Positions 1 to 8,389 of a stretch of DNA of 64,000 bases are shown here, piece by piece. The notes beneath the pieces are model-generated. The model had not been told where the DNA came from. It saw only the letters and a list, made by a program, of their open reading frames with translations, and did no database searches. Every line of letters begins with the position of its first letter. Within the stretch, counting starts at the first letter, position 1. The translations under genes and the position numbers were made by a program. Origin of the DNA: Nitrospirota bacterium (GTDB taxonomy: Bacteria; Nitrospirota; UBA9217); the NCBI GenBank assembly GCA_023229435.1, contig JALNZF010000013.1:1-64000 (forward strand), read 5' to 3'.

Positions 1-66
1 TGTAGATCTAATCCAGTGTACAATTTCATACAGCACCTCCAAGGTTAGATTGGACTCTTTCCTTGA

Positions 67-100
67 AGCATACCAGAGTGCCGATGCGCTCTGGTATGCT
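67..100. repeat. 12-bp perfect hairpin
   Basis: Positions 67-78 (AGCATACCAGAG) are the exact reverse complement of 89-100, with a 10-nt loop. No T-run follows, so this is not a classical terminator. It lies in the gene-free stretch 1-273 at the window edge, where I see no coding region. Confidence 0.6.
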
Positions 101-120
101 GAGGTGCCTTCATATGATTA

Positions 121-190
121 TCAGGTCCTTTGTTATGGTATTCAGCCGCACCCGCAAAGGGTCAGGTCCTTTGTTATGGTATTCAGCCGC
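121..190. repeat. 29-bp direct repeat, two copies
   Basis: A 29-bp sequence beginning TCAGGTCCTTTG and ending ATTCAGCCGC occurs at 121-149 and again, identically, at 162-190, with 12 bp between. Two copies with so short a gap do not make a CRISPR array. It could be a local duplication or the remains of a mobile element end. Nothing else is recognisable between here and the antitoxin gene stop at 274. Confidence 0.7.
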
Positions 191-273
191 GATTGCATCA
201 GGAAAGAAAATATCCGGTGTCAGACTTCAAAATTTGTATTTGTCTTGATAAAAACTTTTATCCATTACTATTC

Positions 274-1377
274 TTAGCGCATCGTATCGGCATGTGTGAA
301 CCGAAAATGTGTTTTCAAGCTGTTGCCCTTGCTGAAATGGATCGCATTGTCGTGCTGCAACCTGCCCACCACAATGCCGGAAGCAATGCCGATCTTTTTT
401 GCGAACCGGTTTATGGATGCATTATCTAAACTTCCGCCGGACAAAAAAGCCTTATATTCTCCGGCGGGAATGAGAACATCCTGGGCAAAACGGTCCGCTT
501 CCTGCTCCGCCTTGCTCTCATGCTTATCCTTTTCCTCGATAAAAACCTCTCGTTTGCCGTGATAGAGAATGTGGCCCGCTTCATGGAAAAAGGTGAACCA
601 GAGATGATCGTCGCTCTTTCCCCGAAGGCTGAGCTGGATCAGGGCCTTGCCCGGATTCAGCCAGCGAGTAACCCCATATACGCGTGTACCGGGAAGCTCA
701 GGCACGAACGTCACCGCGACCCCAGCCTCGGCGCAAAGCTTTACCATCTCAGGTGTGAAGGTCTCCGGCGGTTTGTTCGTCAATGTCCTGATTTTATTAA
801 GTGCGCCTTCAAATACCGCTGCGTCATGGGGCTTGGACTGGATCGCGGCAGCATCGATCTCGCCTTTTCGGAGCCATGCCGCCGTCGCAAACGGGCTGCT
901 CTTGAAAGCCTCTGACTTTCGATATGCCGCCTGCGGACTCGTCCAGACAGCCTTCCATTCCTCGATTCCCGCAACGCCGAAGAAATTCAGCAGGACCTGC
1001 AGTTGTTTCAACTTTTCGTCTTCCTTCGAGATCCAGCCGAGTTTAACCAGTTGTGTGATCGGAAAGTTCTTAAGCCATGCCACCTGAGCTTGGAGGTGTT
1101 CTTCCTCCCTTATGCGAGCGTGTGCTTCCTGATAGTTCCTCTCCAGGTTGTTCCAGAATGAAGCCGGAATGCCAAGAACACGCTCGAGCTGAAGAGCGGT
1201 CTCCGCAGTAATAGCCGCCTTTGCTGTAATAATCTCGCTGATGGTCTTTTTCGGCCTGCCAGTGCGCTCCGCCAGTTCCGCCTGGCTCATGCCATATGCC
1301 TCAATGGTCTCGCGCAGGGTCTCTCCCGGTGGTATAGCGTAGTTCGGCCTATAAGAGCTTTGGATTTTATTACTCAT
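274..1377 (-). CDS. HigA-type antitoxin with ImmA/IrrE peptidase domain
   Basis: A 367-residue cytoplasmic protein. Residues about 15-75 form a helix-turn-helix of the XRE/HigA kind (GMSQAELAERTGRPKKTISEI). About 210-330 is an ImmA/IrrE-like zinc metallopeptidase domain with the HEAGH motif near residue 265 and a second acidic ligand in EADRFA near 293. Long HigA-like antitoxins with this domain are known. They bind DNA and, as a family, neutralise a RelE/HigB mRNA interferase. The start overlaps the end of the toxin gene by 8 bp, so the pair is translationally coupled in the toxin-first HigBA order. A palindrome upstream of the toxin gene is the likely autoregulatory operator. Whether the peptidase domain cuts anything is unknown. 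Confidence 0.88.
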   Translation of the reverse strand: MSNKIQSSYRPNYAIPPGETLRETIEAYGMSQAELAERTGRPKKTISEIITAKAAITAETALQLERVLGIPASFWNNLERNYQEAHARIREEEHLQAQVAWLKNFPITQLVKLGWISKEDEKLKQLQVLLNFFGVAGIEEWKAVWTSPQAAYRKSEAFKSSPFATAAWLRKGEIDAAAIQSKPHDAAVFEGALNKIRTLTNKPPETFTPEMVKLCAEAGVAVTFVPELPGTRVYGVTRWLNPGKALIQLSLRGKSDDHLWFTFFHEAGHILYHGKREVFIEEKDKHESKAEQEADRFAQDVLIPAGEYKAFLSGGSLDNASINRFAKKIGIASGIVVGRLQHDNAIHFSKGNSLKTHFRFTHADTMR

Positions 1378-1708
1378 GGGTATCAGTTACCTCAAGGATT
1401 TTTACTTTCGTTATTTTTTGCCAGTCTAGCCCCCCATCCTTCTTGCATGGCGGGTCGTCATAATCAGGGGCAATCAGCAGGCGGTAAGGGTACTTCACAT
1501 CGAGTGAAATCTGCCCGAAACGGTTCCCTTTCAACTCGTGGGCCCGGATCTGGGGCAGCGCGCGCAGAGTTTCAAGCTGTTCCACCGCAGCCAGTTCCGT
1601 AAGTCTTCGGGCTATCAGCTTCGCCTGCTCAGGCCCATATCGACGCGTGAGGGCCTTCAGGTCATTGCATTCCTTTTCGAGTTTTCGGTTATGAAAGGAT
1701 ATTAGCAT
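1370..1708 (-). CDS. HigB/RelE-like mRNA interferase toxin
   Basis: A 112-residue basic protein that begins MLISFHNRKLEKECNDL, the usual opening of HigB-like plasmid-maintenance toxins. It contains the typical central stretch RAHELKGNRFGQISLDVKYPY. The family adopts the RelE fold and cleaves mRNA at the ribosome; no catalytic residue can be assigned with certainty here. It is the first gene of the pair and overlaps the antitoxin gene by 8 bp. A TTGACA/TAATAT pair with 17-bp spacing overlaps the start codon (TAATAT lies just inside the gene). A promoter further upstream with a palindrome in its spacer is therefore the more likely driver. Confidence 0.85.
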   Translation of the reverse strand: MLISFHNRKLEKECNDLKALTRRYGPEQAKLIARRLTELAAVEQLETLRALPQIRAHELKGNRFGQISLDVKYPYRLLIAPDYDDPPCKKDGGLDWQKITKVKILEVTDTHE

Positions 1709-1733
1709 GTGCCGGCATTGCTGTCAATATAAA

Positions 1734-1748
1734 TAACCCCAAGGGTTA
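1734..1748. promoter_or_regulatory. Palindromic operator candidate of the higBA promoter
   Basis: TAACCC and GGGTTA arms flank a 3-nt centre. On the minus strand this sits in the 17-bp spacer between TTGCTA and TTATAT, about 25-40 bp ahead of the toxin start codon. A palindrome inside the promoter is what autoregulation by an XRE-type antitoxin would need. Apart from this site, 1709-1891 shows only AT-rich sequence. Confidence 0.45.
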
Positions 1749-1891
1749 ATAGCAATAATGCTTTTTAAGTTCTCAATTCAAGCATTTCTGTGGAGCAATT
1801 TGAGGATACTATAAAGAGACGATCAAAGTAAAGCTGAAAGAAGGGAAGAGTTGAAGCCAAAAAAAGCGGAAAAGGCTCAAGCATCAGGCCA

Positions 1892-4087
1892 CTACATCAA
1901 ATTCACCGGGTCCACATCCACGATCACCTTGACCCTCCTGCCGTACTTCTCCTCCACCGCGTTCCTTCCCTCGATCGCAAGGGACCGGATCTTGTCCCGT
2001 TTTTGGGAGAGCAGCAGCAGATGGAACCGATACTGTCCGCGCACCCGGGAGATCGGCGCCGGGGCGGGACCAAGGAGCACCGTGTCCTTGCCGCGCATCA
2101 GACTGCGGATGCGGTTCTGCGCCGTTCTGGCCGCTTCGCCGGCAAGCGATTCCTGCGCGCCCTTGATCTCGATCTTGATGAAGCGGCCGATCGGCGGATA
2201 GCCAAGCTGCGTGCGGTACACGATCTCCTCATTGTAGAACCCTTCGTAATCGTGCGTCATGCTGTGTTGGACCGAGTAATGGTTCGGGTTCATGGTCTGG
2301 ATGATCACCTCTCCTCCCAGCGCGCCCCTGCCCGCCCTGCCCGCGGCCTGGGTGACGAGCTGAAACGTCTTCTCGGCGGCGCGAAAGTCGGGCAGGTTCA
2401 ACCCCACGTCGGCATCCACCACGCCGACAAGCGTCACGGCCGGGAAATCGTGTCCCTTGGCGATCATCTGCGTGCCGAGCAGAATGTCGACCTCCCGGCG
2501 GTCCACCTTGCGAAGCAACGTCTCGTAGGCCTGCCTGCCCTTGACCGAGTCGCTGTCCATCCGCAGGATGCGAGCTGCCGGGAAAAGCGCCTGCAGTTCC
2601 TCTTCGATCTTCTGCGTGCCTGATCCCAGCAGTTTCATCGTAAGGCCCGAACAGGCCGGACACGTGTCCGGCGGCCGGGTGAGGAAACCGCAATAGTGGC
2701 ATTTCAGCGTCCGCTCCGCTTTATGGAACGTGAGGGACACGCTGCAGCTCGGGCATTTGACGGCAATGCCGCAGTCGCCGCAGATAAGAACGGAAGAAAA
2801 TCCACGGCGGTTCAGCAGCAGAAGAGACTGTTCGTTCCGGGCGAGCCGCTGCGTGATATGTTCGATGAGCAGGGGCGAATAGAGCGAAGTCCTCGGCAGG
2901 GTCTTTACGTCGATGACCGTAACCGCGGGCATGGGGCGGTGGTCCACGCGATCAGCCAGGTGGAGATACTGGTATTTGCCCGATCGAGCGTTGTAATAGC
3001 TTTCAAGGGACGGCGTCGCGGAACCGAGGACCGCGACAGCGTCCAGAAGCTTCGCGCGCATGATCGCGACGTCACGCGCGCTGTACCGGAGACCTTCATC
3101 CTGCTTGTACGAGTTCTCATGCTCTTCGTCCACGATGATGAGCCCGATGCTTTTAAAAGGCGCAAATACTGCCGAGCGCGCGCCGATGGCCACGTCCACC
3201 TGTCCGGCCTGGATGCGGCGGTATTCGTCGGCCCGCTCGCGGTCCGTCAGCCCGCTGTGCAATACCGCCACCCGGTCGCCGAAGCGTCCCTTGAACCGGG
3301 CAAGCAGCTGCGGCGTGAGCGCGATCTCCGGCACCAGCACAATGGCCCCTTTTCCCGTGTCAGCGAGCCCGCTGATGGCGTGAAGATAAACCTCGGTCTT
3401 GCCGCTCCCGGTCACGCCGTGCAGGAGAAATACGTTGAACGATTTGCCGGCGACCGACTCGTTGATCCGGCGCACGGCCTCGGACTGAGCGGGCATAAGC
3501 CCGGGCGGCACGCTCGGACTGAACTCCCCGGCGTCCGGCTTTTCATCCGCTTCCTTCTCGATGATCGTCGCGATCTTTGCGTCGCACAAGGACCTGATGG
3601 TGGCCGGAGAATAATCATCCAGGTCATCCATGCCCATGATCTGCCGATCGCACAGGAGTAGCAGAAGCGCTCTCTGCTTCGGCCCGCGGACAGACCCCAT
3701 ATCGTGGTCACCCGCAACGATCTGCAAGTATCGTTTCTTCTTCGGTTTTGCGCGCGACAGGGCCTTCGGCACGAGCGCTTCGATGGTCTGGCCAAGAGGA
3801 TGCAGGTAATAGTCGGACATCCAGCGGGCAAGGGCAAAAAGTTCGGTCGGAAGCGGGTTGTCGAGCACCTCGATCACGGTCTTGAGACCCGCGACTTCGG
3901 CCTTGCCGGGGAAGCCGATGACCGTCCCCGTGATGCGCCTGCTCCCGAACGGCACGAGCACACGCGAGCCCGGGACAAGGCGTCCCCGCATCTCCTGCGG
4001 CACTCGATAGTGAAATGTCTTATGAACAGCGACGCCGACAGCTATATCTACGACAGGGTCGGGCATAGGGTTAGGAAGGGGGTTCAA
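1892..4087 (-). CDS. priA: Primosomal protein N' (replication restart helicase)
   Basis: A 731-residue superfamily 2 DNA helicase that reloads the replisome at stalled forks. The N-terminal 3'-end-binding domain covers about residues 1-110. Walker A (GVTGSGKTE) is near 224-232 and the Walker B box (DEEH) near 320. An eight-cysteine zinc region sits near 435-480, followed by the C-terminal helicase lobe (QAAGRAGRG). The length matches the family. The start codon overlaps the nrdR stop by ATGA, so the two genes are cotranscribed. No strong terminator is visible downstream. Confidence 0.97.
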   Translation of the reverse strand: MNPLPNPMPDPVVDIAVGVAVHKTFHYRVPQEMRGRLVPGSRVLVPFGSRRITGTVIGFPGKAEVAGLKTVIEVLDNPLPTELFALARWMSDYYLHPLGQTIEALVPKALSRAKPKKKRYLQIVAGDHDMGSVRGPKQRALLLLLCDRQIMGMDDLDDYSPATIRSLCDAKIATIIEKEADEKPDAGEFSPSVPPGLMPAQSEAVRRINESVAGKSFNVFLLHGVTGSGKTEVYLHAISGLADTGKGAIVLVPEIALTPQLLARFKGRFGDRVAVLHSGLTDRERADEYRRIQAGQVDVAIGARSAVFAPFKSIGLIIVDEEHENSYKQDEGLRYSARDVAIMRAKLLDAVAVLGSATPSLESYYNARSGKYQYLHLADRVDHRPMPAVTVIDVKTLPRTSLYSPLLIEHITQRLARNEQSLLLLNRRGFSSVLICGDCGIAVKCPSCSVSLTFHKAERTLKCHYCGFLTRPPDTCPACSGLTMKLLGSGTQKIEEELQALFPAARILRMDSDSVKGRQAYETLLRKVDRREVDILLGTQMIAKGHDFPAVTLVGVVDADVGLNLPDFRAAEKTFQLVTQAAGRAGRGALGGEVIIQTMNPNHYSVQHSMTHDYEGFYNEEIVYRTQLGYPPIGRFIKIEIKGAQESLAGEAARTAQNRIRSLMRGKDTVLLGPAPAPISRVRGQYRFHLLLLSQKRDKIRSLAIEGRNAVEEKYGRRVKVIVDVDPVNLM

Positions 4088-4635
4088 GAACCCAGGGGGA
4101 GGACCAATTTTTCAGGTTTTTGTTTATTTTCTTCCGCCTTCTGCGGTTTTTCCGTGACCACGTCCTTGACATCCTTCATTTCCTTGTTGCTCAGGATGTC
4201 CTTCAGTTCGCTCATGAACTCGTTGATGTCACGGAAAGACCGGTAGACGGAGGCGAAGCGGACATAGGCAACCTCGTCAAGCTTGTGCAGACGTTCCATC
4301 ACTTCCTCGCCCACCATCGTGCTCGGAAGCTCCTTGAGCCCCTTTTCCTGGAGAGCTTTCTCGATCTCTTCAACGGTCCGCTCGAGCATCTCCATGCTGA
4401 TGGGCCTTTTTTCGCAGGCCTTCTTGAGGCCGTTCAGGATCTTCAGGCGGTCAAAGGGCTCGCGCCGGCCGTCCTTCTTTATGACCGAGGGAAGCACTTC
4501 CTCTACCCGCTCGTAGGTGGTGAACCGCCCCTCGCACTTGAGGCACTCGCGCCGCCTGCGGATGGATTCGCCTTCTTTTCCCATCCGGGAGTCAACGACC
4601 TTGTTATCGAGGCTGGAACAGTAGGGACAACGCAT
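4084..4635 (-). CDS. nrdR: Transcriptional repressor NrdR
   Basis: A 183-residue regulator of ribonucleotide reductase genes. An N-terminal zinc ribbon has two CxxC pairs (MRCPYCSSLDNK and CLKC), and an ATP-cone domain (VIKKDGRREPFDRLKI) covers about 50-140. Family members are usually near 150-160 residues. The extra C-terminal stretch here is lysine- and proline-rich and looks disordered. It lies immediately upstream of priA (4-bp overlap) and 51 bp downstream of the dCMP deaminase gene, a sensible neighbour for deoxynucleotide control. No NrdR box was searched for. Confidence 0.95.
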   Translation of the reverse strand: MRCPYCSSLDNKVVDSRMGKEGESIRRRRECLKCEGRFTTYERVEEVLPSVIKKDGRREPFDRLKILNGLKKACEKRPISMEMLERTVEEIEKALQEKGLKELPSTMVGEEVMERLHKLDEVAYVRFASVYRSFRDINEFMSELKDILSNKEMKDVKDVVTEKPQKAEENKQKPEKLVLPLGS

Positions 4636-4686
4636 AGGACCCTTCAGAAATATCGATGGACGATGGATGACCGCTCGCGCCGCTCG

Positions 4687-5181
4687 CTAGGACGATGGAC
4701 GTATTTTTTTCTCGTCCCTCGTCCCTCGTCCGTCGTCCTTCTTGTATTGCGTGATTTCTAAGCCTGACTCTTTCAGCATCTCTTCGGCGAGTTTGTCCGG
4801 ATACCCGTCCTCGAAGATAATGTGCTTGACGCCCGAGTTGATGATCATCTTGGCGCAGATACCGCACGGCTGGTTCGTACAGTAGAGCGTGGCGCCATCG
4901 ATGTTCGTCCCGTGCCTGGCGGCCTGAATGATGGCATTCTGCTCCGCATGCAGACCGCGGCAGATCTCGTGCCGCTCGCCCGAGGGGATGCCCATCTGCT
5001 CGCGCAGACACCCGCGATCGAGACAATGCTCGATGCCCGACGGGGCGCCGTTGTAGCCCGTGGCGAGAATGTTCTTGTCCTTCACGAGCACGGCCCCGAC
5101 CTGGCGGCGGAGACAGGTGGCCCGCTTCTTCACCAGGTGCGCGATCTCCATGAAATATTCGTCCCAGGTTGGTCTTGTCAT
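4687..5181 (-). CDS. dCMP deaminase (ComEB-like)
   Basis: A 164-residue zinc-dependent deaminase converting dCMP to dUMP for thymidylate synthesis. The signature HAEQNAI supplies the zinc histidine and catalytic glutamate, and PCGIC supplies the two cysteine ligands. The insert GCLREQMGIPSGERHEICRG is typical of the dCMP/ComEB subgroup. The last roughly 17 residues (DDGRGTRDEKK...) are encoded by a GACGAGG-type microrepeat (about 4690-4740), not by conserved sequence. The gene's end has apparently been rewritten by an intergenic repeat. It shares strand and functional theme with nrdR and glyA. Confidence 0.93.
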   Translation of the reverse strand: MTRPTWDEYFMEIAHLVKKRATCLRRQVGAVLVKDKNILATGYNGAPSGIEHCLDRGCLREQMGIPSGERHEICRGLHAEQNAIIQAARHGTNIDGATLYCTNQPCGICAKMIINSGVKHIIFEDGYPDKLAEEMLKESGLEITQYKKDDGRGTRDEKKIRPSS

Positions 5182-5184
5182 AAG

Positions 5185-5336
5185 GCGTCCATTGGAAATT
5201 GAAAGTTGAAAATTGGAAATTGGAAATTTCTGAAAAATGGAGCAGCCCTATTATTCAATCTCAAATCTCCAATTTACCCGTGCCCAGCGCTTACGAGTGC
5301 CCGCGCGAGTGCAGGGTGCAATCTTCAATTTCCAAT
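5185..5336. repeat. AT-rich palindromic microrepeat (AAATTGGAAA type)
   Basis: The dCMP deaminase-glyA gap is filled with repeated TTGGAAATTGAAA-like words. Complementary CAATCTTCAATTTCCAAT words lie towards the glyA end, giving a loose palindrome. A related element of the same flavour lies at about 29545-29672. No gene is seen here. Confidence 0.55.
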
Positions 5337-5344
5337 GAGGTGTT

Positions 5345-6598
5345 CTACACTCCCACGCTCTCTCCCGCGAATAGCGGGAACTTACTGCAGAATGCCTTCG
5401 TCCGCGCCTTGATCGCGGCCAGCTTTTCCGGGGACTTTCCATTGGCGAGAACTTCACAGATGAGATTGCCGATAAACTTCATCTCCGGTTCGCGCATGCC
5501 GCGCGTGGTTACGATCGGCGTGCCGAGCCGGATGCCGCTCGTAACCACGGGCGACTTCTGGTCATAGGGTATGCTGTTCTTGTTCACCGTGATCCCGGCG
5601 GCATCGAGCGCGATCTCGGCGTCCTGCCCGGTAATGTCCTTGGGCGACAGATCAACGAGCATCAGATGGTTGTCCGTGCCGCCGGAAACGATACGGAACC
5701 CGTCAGCCACGAGCACCTCGGAAAGGGCGCGGGCGTTCTTCACTACCTGTTGCTGGTAGTCCTTAAACTCGGGTTTGAGCGCCTCTTTGAATGAAACGGC
5801 CTTGGCAGCGATCACGTGTACCAGCGGGCCGCCCTGGGTGCCGGGAAAGATGGCCTTGTCCACGGCCTTGCCGAACTTTTCCTTGCACATGATCATTCCG
5901 CCGCGCGGACCTCTGAGCGTTTTGTGGGTCGTGGTCGTGACAAAATCCGCGTACGGCGCCGGGTTCGGATGCTCTCCCGCGGCTACCAACCCTGCTATGT
6001 GAGCAATATCGGCCATGAGATAAGCGCCGACCTTGTCCGCGATCTTTCGGAACCGCGCGAAGTCGATGATTCTCGAATACGCGCTGTACCCGCATACGAT
6101 CATCCTGGGTATGTGCTCCACCGCAAGCCGCTCCACTTCATCATAGTTGATCAACTCGGTCTTTTTGTCCACTCCGTAGGCAAAGGACTTGTAGAGCGTT
6201 CCCGAGAAACTCACGCTGGCCCCGTGGGTCAGGTGGCCGCCGTGGGCGAGCCCCATGCCGAGGATTTTGTCTCCGGGCTTGAGCACGCTGTAGTAGGCCG
6301 CCATGTTCGCCGAGGAGCCGGAGTGGGGCTGGACGTTCACGTACTCCGCACCGAAAAGCTGCTTTGCCCGCTCGATGGCGAGAAATTCCACGACGTCGGC
6401 ATATTCGCACCCGCCGTAATAGCGCCGGTTCGGATATCCCTCAGCGTACTTGTTCGTGAACACCGAGCCTTGCGCTTCGAGCACCGCCCGGCTCACATAA
6501 TTTTCCGACGCGATGAGGACGATCTTGGAAAGCTCTCGCTCCTCCTCGCCTTTGATCGCCTGGTAGACCTCGGGGTCCTGCTGTTTCAATTCTGACAT
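5345..6598 (-). CDS. glyA: Serine hydroxymethyltransferase
   Basis: A 417-residue PLP enzyme that interconverts serine and glycine while charging tetrahydrofolate with a C1 unit. The PLP lysine lies in TTTTHKTLRGPRGG near residue 229, the N-terminal motif YAEGYPNRRYYGGC is present, and the length is standard. It sits in a minus-strand series with rpiB upstream and dCMP deaminase downstream, so folate C1 supply and thymidylate synthesis are neighbours. The start codon is followed by MSELKQQDPEV, a normal N-terminus for the family. Confidence 0.97.
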   Translation of the reverse strand: MSELKQQDPEVYQAIKGEEERELSKIVLIASENYVSRAVLEAQGSVFTNKYAEGYPNRRYYGGCEYADVVEFLAIERAKQLFGAEYVNVQPHSGSSANMAAYYSVLKPGDKILGMGLAHGGHLTHGASVSFSGTLYKSFAYGVDKKTELINYDEVERLAVEHIPRMIVCGYSAYSRIIDFARFRKIADKVGAYLMADIAHIAGLVAAGEHPNPAPYADFVTTTTHKTLRGPRGGMIMCKEKFGKAVDKAIFPGTQGGPLVHVIAAKAVSFKEALKPEFKDYQQQVVKNARALSEVLVADGFRIVSGGTDNHLMLVDLSPKDITGQDAEIALDAAGITVNKNSIPYDQKSPVVTSGIRLGTPIVTTRGMREPEMKFIGNLICEVLANGKSPEKLAAIKARTKAFCSKFPLFAGESVGV

Positions 6599-6640
6599 GC
6601 TATTGTCCTTTTAACTTTTATCTACTCAAATCAAAATCTG

Positions 6641-6775
6641 TTAGCCGCGAAAGAACCCCCGATAAGACATTTCGAGGGCAGGCTCCAGGAACGCAGAGAG
6701 CTTTTACCAATGAACTACATGAACTTGCGGCTTCTTCTTTGAGATCTTTGCGTTCTTTTGCGGCCAACCTGAGCA
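6641..6775. repeat. Palindromic intergenic element (GCCGCGAAAGAAC type)
   Basis: The 193-bp gap between glyA and rpiB starts with TTAGCCGCGAAAGAACC. It ends with the complementary CTTTGCGTTCTTTTGCGGCCAA. This fits the general class of CGCAGAG/CGCGAAAG palindromes that recur in other gaps of this window. No coding sequence is apparent. Confidence 0.5.
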
Positions 6776-6791
6776 GTGACTTTAAATTTAT

Positions 6792-7220
6792 CTATTTTAT
6801 CTTATCCAGTCGCAGTTGATGCCGGCCGCCTTCGAACTCCGTTTCGAGCCACGTCTTCACGATCTCGAGCGCAACGCCCTTGCCGATGACGCGTTCGCCC
6901 ATGACCAAAACATTTGCGTCATTGTGCAGCCGGCTCATCCGCGCTGTGAAGTGGTCATGGCAAAGCGCTGCCCGCACCTTCGGATACCGGTTGGCCGTGA
7001 TCGACATGCCGATGCCCGTGCCGCAGATCAGGATGCCGCGATCAACCGCCTTGTTCGATACGGCCTCGGAGACCTTTTTCCCGTAGTCCGGATAGTCCAC
7101 GGAGTCCTTCGTTGCCGTGCCGAAATCCGAGACCTCGACCGTCTTGACCGTCTGGAGGTATTTAATGACCTCTTGCTTTAGTTCAAAGCCGCCGTGATCC
7201 GCACCGATCGCCAGTTTCAT
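6792..7220 (-). CDS. rpiB: Ribose-5-phosphate isomerase B
   Basis: A 142-residue RpiB/LacAB-family isomerase linking ribose-5-phosphate and ribulose-5-phosphate in the pentose phosphate pathway. The start is the ATG giving MKLAIGADHGGFELK, preceded by AAAAGGACGG at SD distance; an upstream in-frame start would add a non-conserved tail. The family motifs GADHGG near the N-terminus and CGTGIGMSITANRYPKVRAAL in the middle (active-site cysteine) are intact. It lies upstream of glyA on the same strand, a common pairing. Confidence 0.95.
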   Translation of the reverse strand: MKLAIGADHGGFELKQEVIKYLQTVKTVEVSDFGTATKDSVDYPDYGKKVSEAVSNKAVDRGILICGTGIGMSITANRYPKVRAALCHDHFTARMSRLHNDANVLVMGERVIGKGVALEIVKTWLETEFEGGRHQLRLDKIK

Positions 7221-7336
7221 GATAGAATCCGTCCTTTTCGTAGACGCTGATATTAACATCTCAGCTGTTTTAGTGTCAAGGAAAATACCGGATGACGACA
7301 AGCTGTTTTACATGAGCCTCATCGGTAATTTAGCGC

Positions 7337-7475
7337 CTAGCAGGTTGCTGAAAAACGTTCCGTTTACCCTTCGACAGGCTCAGGGCGAACGGAACGGGCA
7401 TTGAAATTGTTGTTCCTTATCCGTTCGTGGTGAGCTTGTCGAACCACTCTAATGACTTTTTCAGCAACCTGCTAG
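7337..7475. repeat. 139-bp palindromic element, copy 1
   Basis: The terminal 19 bp (CTAGCAGGTTGCTGAAAAA at 7337) are repeated as the exact reverse complement at 7457-7475. The interior carries TTCGACAGGCTCAGGGCGAACGG and GTGGTGAGCTTGTCGAACC, REP-like words. Two relatives occur at about 38696-38847 and 60775-60912. It lies between rpiB and rsmE, and its right end supplies the TAG stop codon of rsmE. It has no ORF, so it is a non-autonomous MITE- or REP-like unit and may act as a terminator. Confidence 0.85.
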
Positions 7476-8215
7476 GAATTGTCGCTCGTTTCATAAAGGA
7501 TCATGCTCAGCACCGCCATGGCCGCCGTCTCGGTGCGCAGGATGTTCTGCCCCAGGCTCACGAGAGAGAAACCCCTTTCTTTTGCCATCTCCGCCTCGTG
7601 CGCGGAAAACCCGCCTTCGGGGCCGATGAGAACGACGACGTTCTTGATGCCGGGATTCGCACGAAGGATTTCCTTAATAGGGACAGTACCTTCTTCCCAG
7701 GGGAGAAGGAGCAGGGTTCGGGGTTCAGGGTTCAGGGGCCGAAGAAAATCAGAGAATGATACTATTCGACCGACCTGTGGTATGTCCGGTCTGTTGCACT
7801 GCATCGCGGCTTCGCGGCAGATCTTCTGCCACCGCGAAACACGTTTCTCTTCATCCTTGATTTTTACGATGGTCCGTTCGGTCACGAGCGGGACGATTGT
7901 CGCAACGCCAAGTTCCGTGGCCTTCTGCACGATCCAGTCCATCTTGTCGGACTTGGGCAGCCCCTGGCCAAGGATGATGAGGGGTTCACGGATCTCCCGC
8001 TTCGATCGGGCCTTCACGTCGGTTGTGATATCGGACTTGGTGACCTGCGCTATGTTCACTGAATACTCGGTGCCCTTGCCGTCGCACAGCAGAAGCTCGT
8101 CGCCTGTCTTCATGCGAAGGACCTTCACGATATGACTCACGTCCTCGCCGGAGACGGTGATACTCTGGCCACTGACCTGATTGGGAGATATGAAAAAACG
8201 GGGTGGTTTTGGCAT
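7472..8215 (-). CDS. rsmE: 16S rRNA (uracil-1498-N3)-methyltransferase
   Basis: A 247-residue SPOUT methyltransferase for U1498 of 16S rRNA. The ATG giving MPKPPRFFISPNQ is chosen because it matches the family N-terminus. The knot region IGPEGGFSAHEAEMAKERGFSLVSLGQNILRTETAA carries the SAM-binding signature. Around residues 160-175 the peptide RPLNPEPRTLLLLP is encoded by a GGGTTCAGGGTTC microrepeat (about 7711-7740) inserted in frame. The stop codon lies inside the right arm of the adjacent palindromic element. Both suggest that repeats have eroded an otherwise conserved gene, though the catalytic half looks whole. Confidence 0.93.
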   Translation of the reverse strand: MPKPPRFFISPNQVSGQSITVSGEDVSHIVKVLRMKTGDELLLCDGKGTEYSVNIAQVTKSDITTDVKARSKREIREPLIILGQGLPKSDKMDWIVQKATELGVATIVPLVTERTIVKIKDEEKRVSRWQKICREAAMQCNRPDIPQVGRIVSFSDFLRPLNPEPRTLLLLPWEEGTVPIKEILRANPGIKNVVVLIGPEGGFSAHEAEMAKERGFSLVSLGQNILRTETAAMAVLSMILYETSDNS

Positions 8216-8286
8216 GATGTCTTTCTCACCACGGAATGGCACAGATGAACACGGAAAAGATGAAAATTCTAACATCTACTTCTTTA

Positions 8287-8376
8287 ATTAGGAGAAATGG
8301 AGAAAACGACGGGGAAATGGGGATACCTTCTTAGTTGTTTATATCTCCCTTTCTCTACTTCCCCCTTTCTCCTTAA
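8287..8376. repeat. Palindromic AGGAGAAA repeat, copy 1
   Basis: The left arm, beginning TTAGGAGAAATGGAG, and the right arm, ending CCCTTTCTCCTTAA, are complementary across about 90 bp between rsmE and pcnB. A second element of the same type lies at 60925-61032. No gene is seen. Confidence 0.55.
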
Positions 8377-8389
8377 GCCTTTCATGCTT

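Noticed and set aside
2003..3661. Long plus-strand frames opposite priA
   Set aside because: GC-rich shadow frames of priA with no recognisable protein content.
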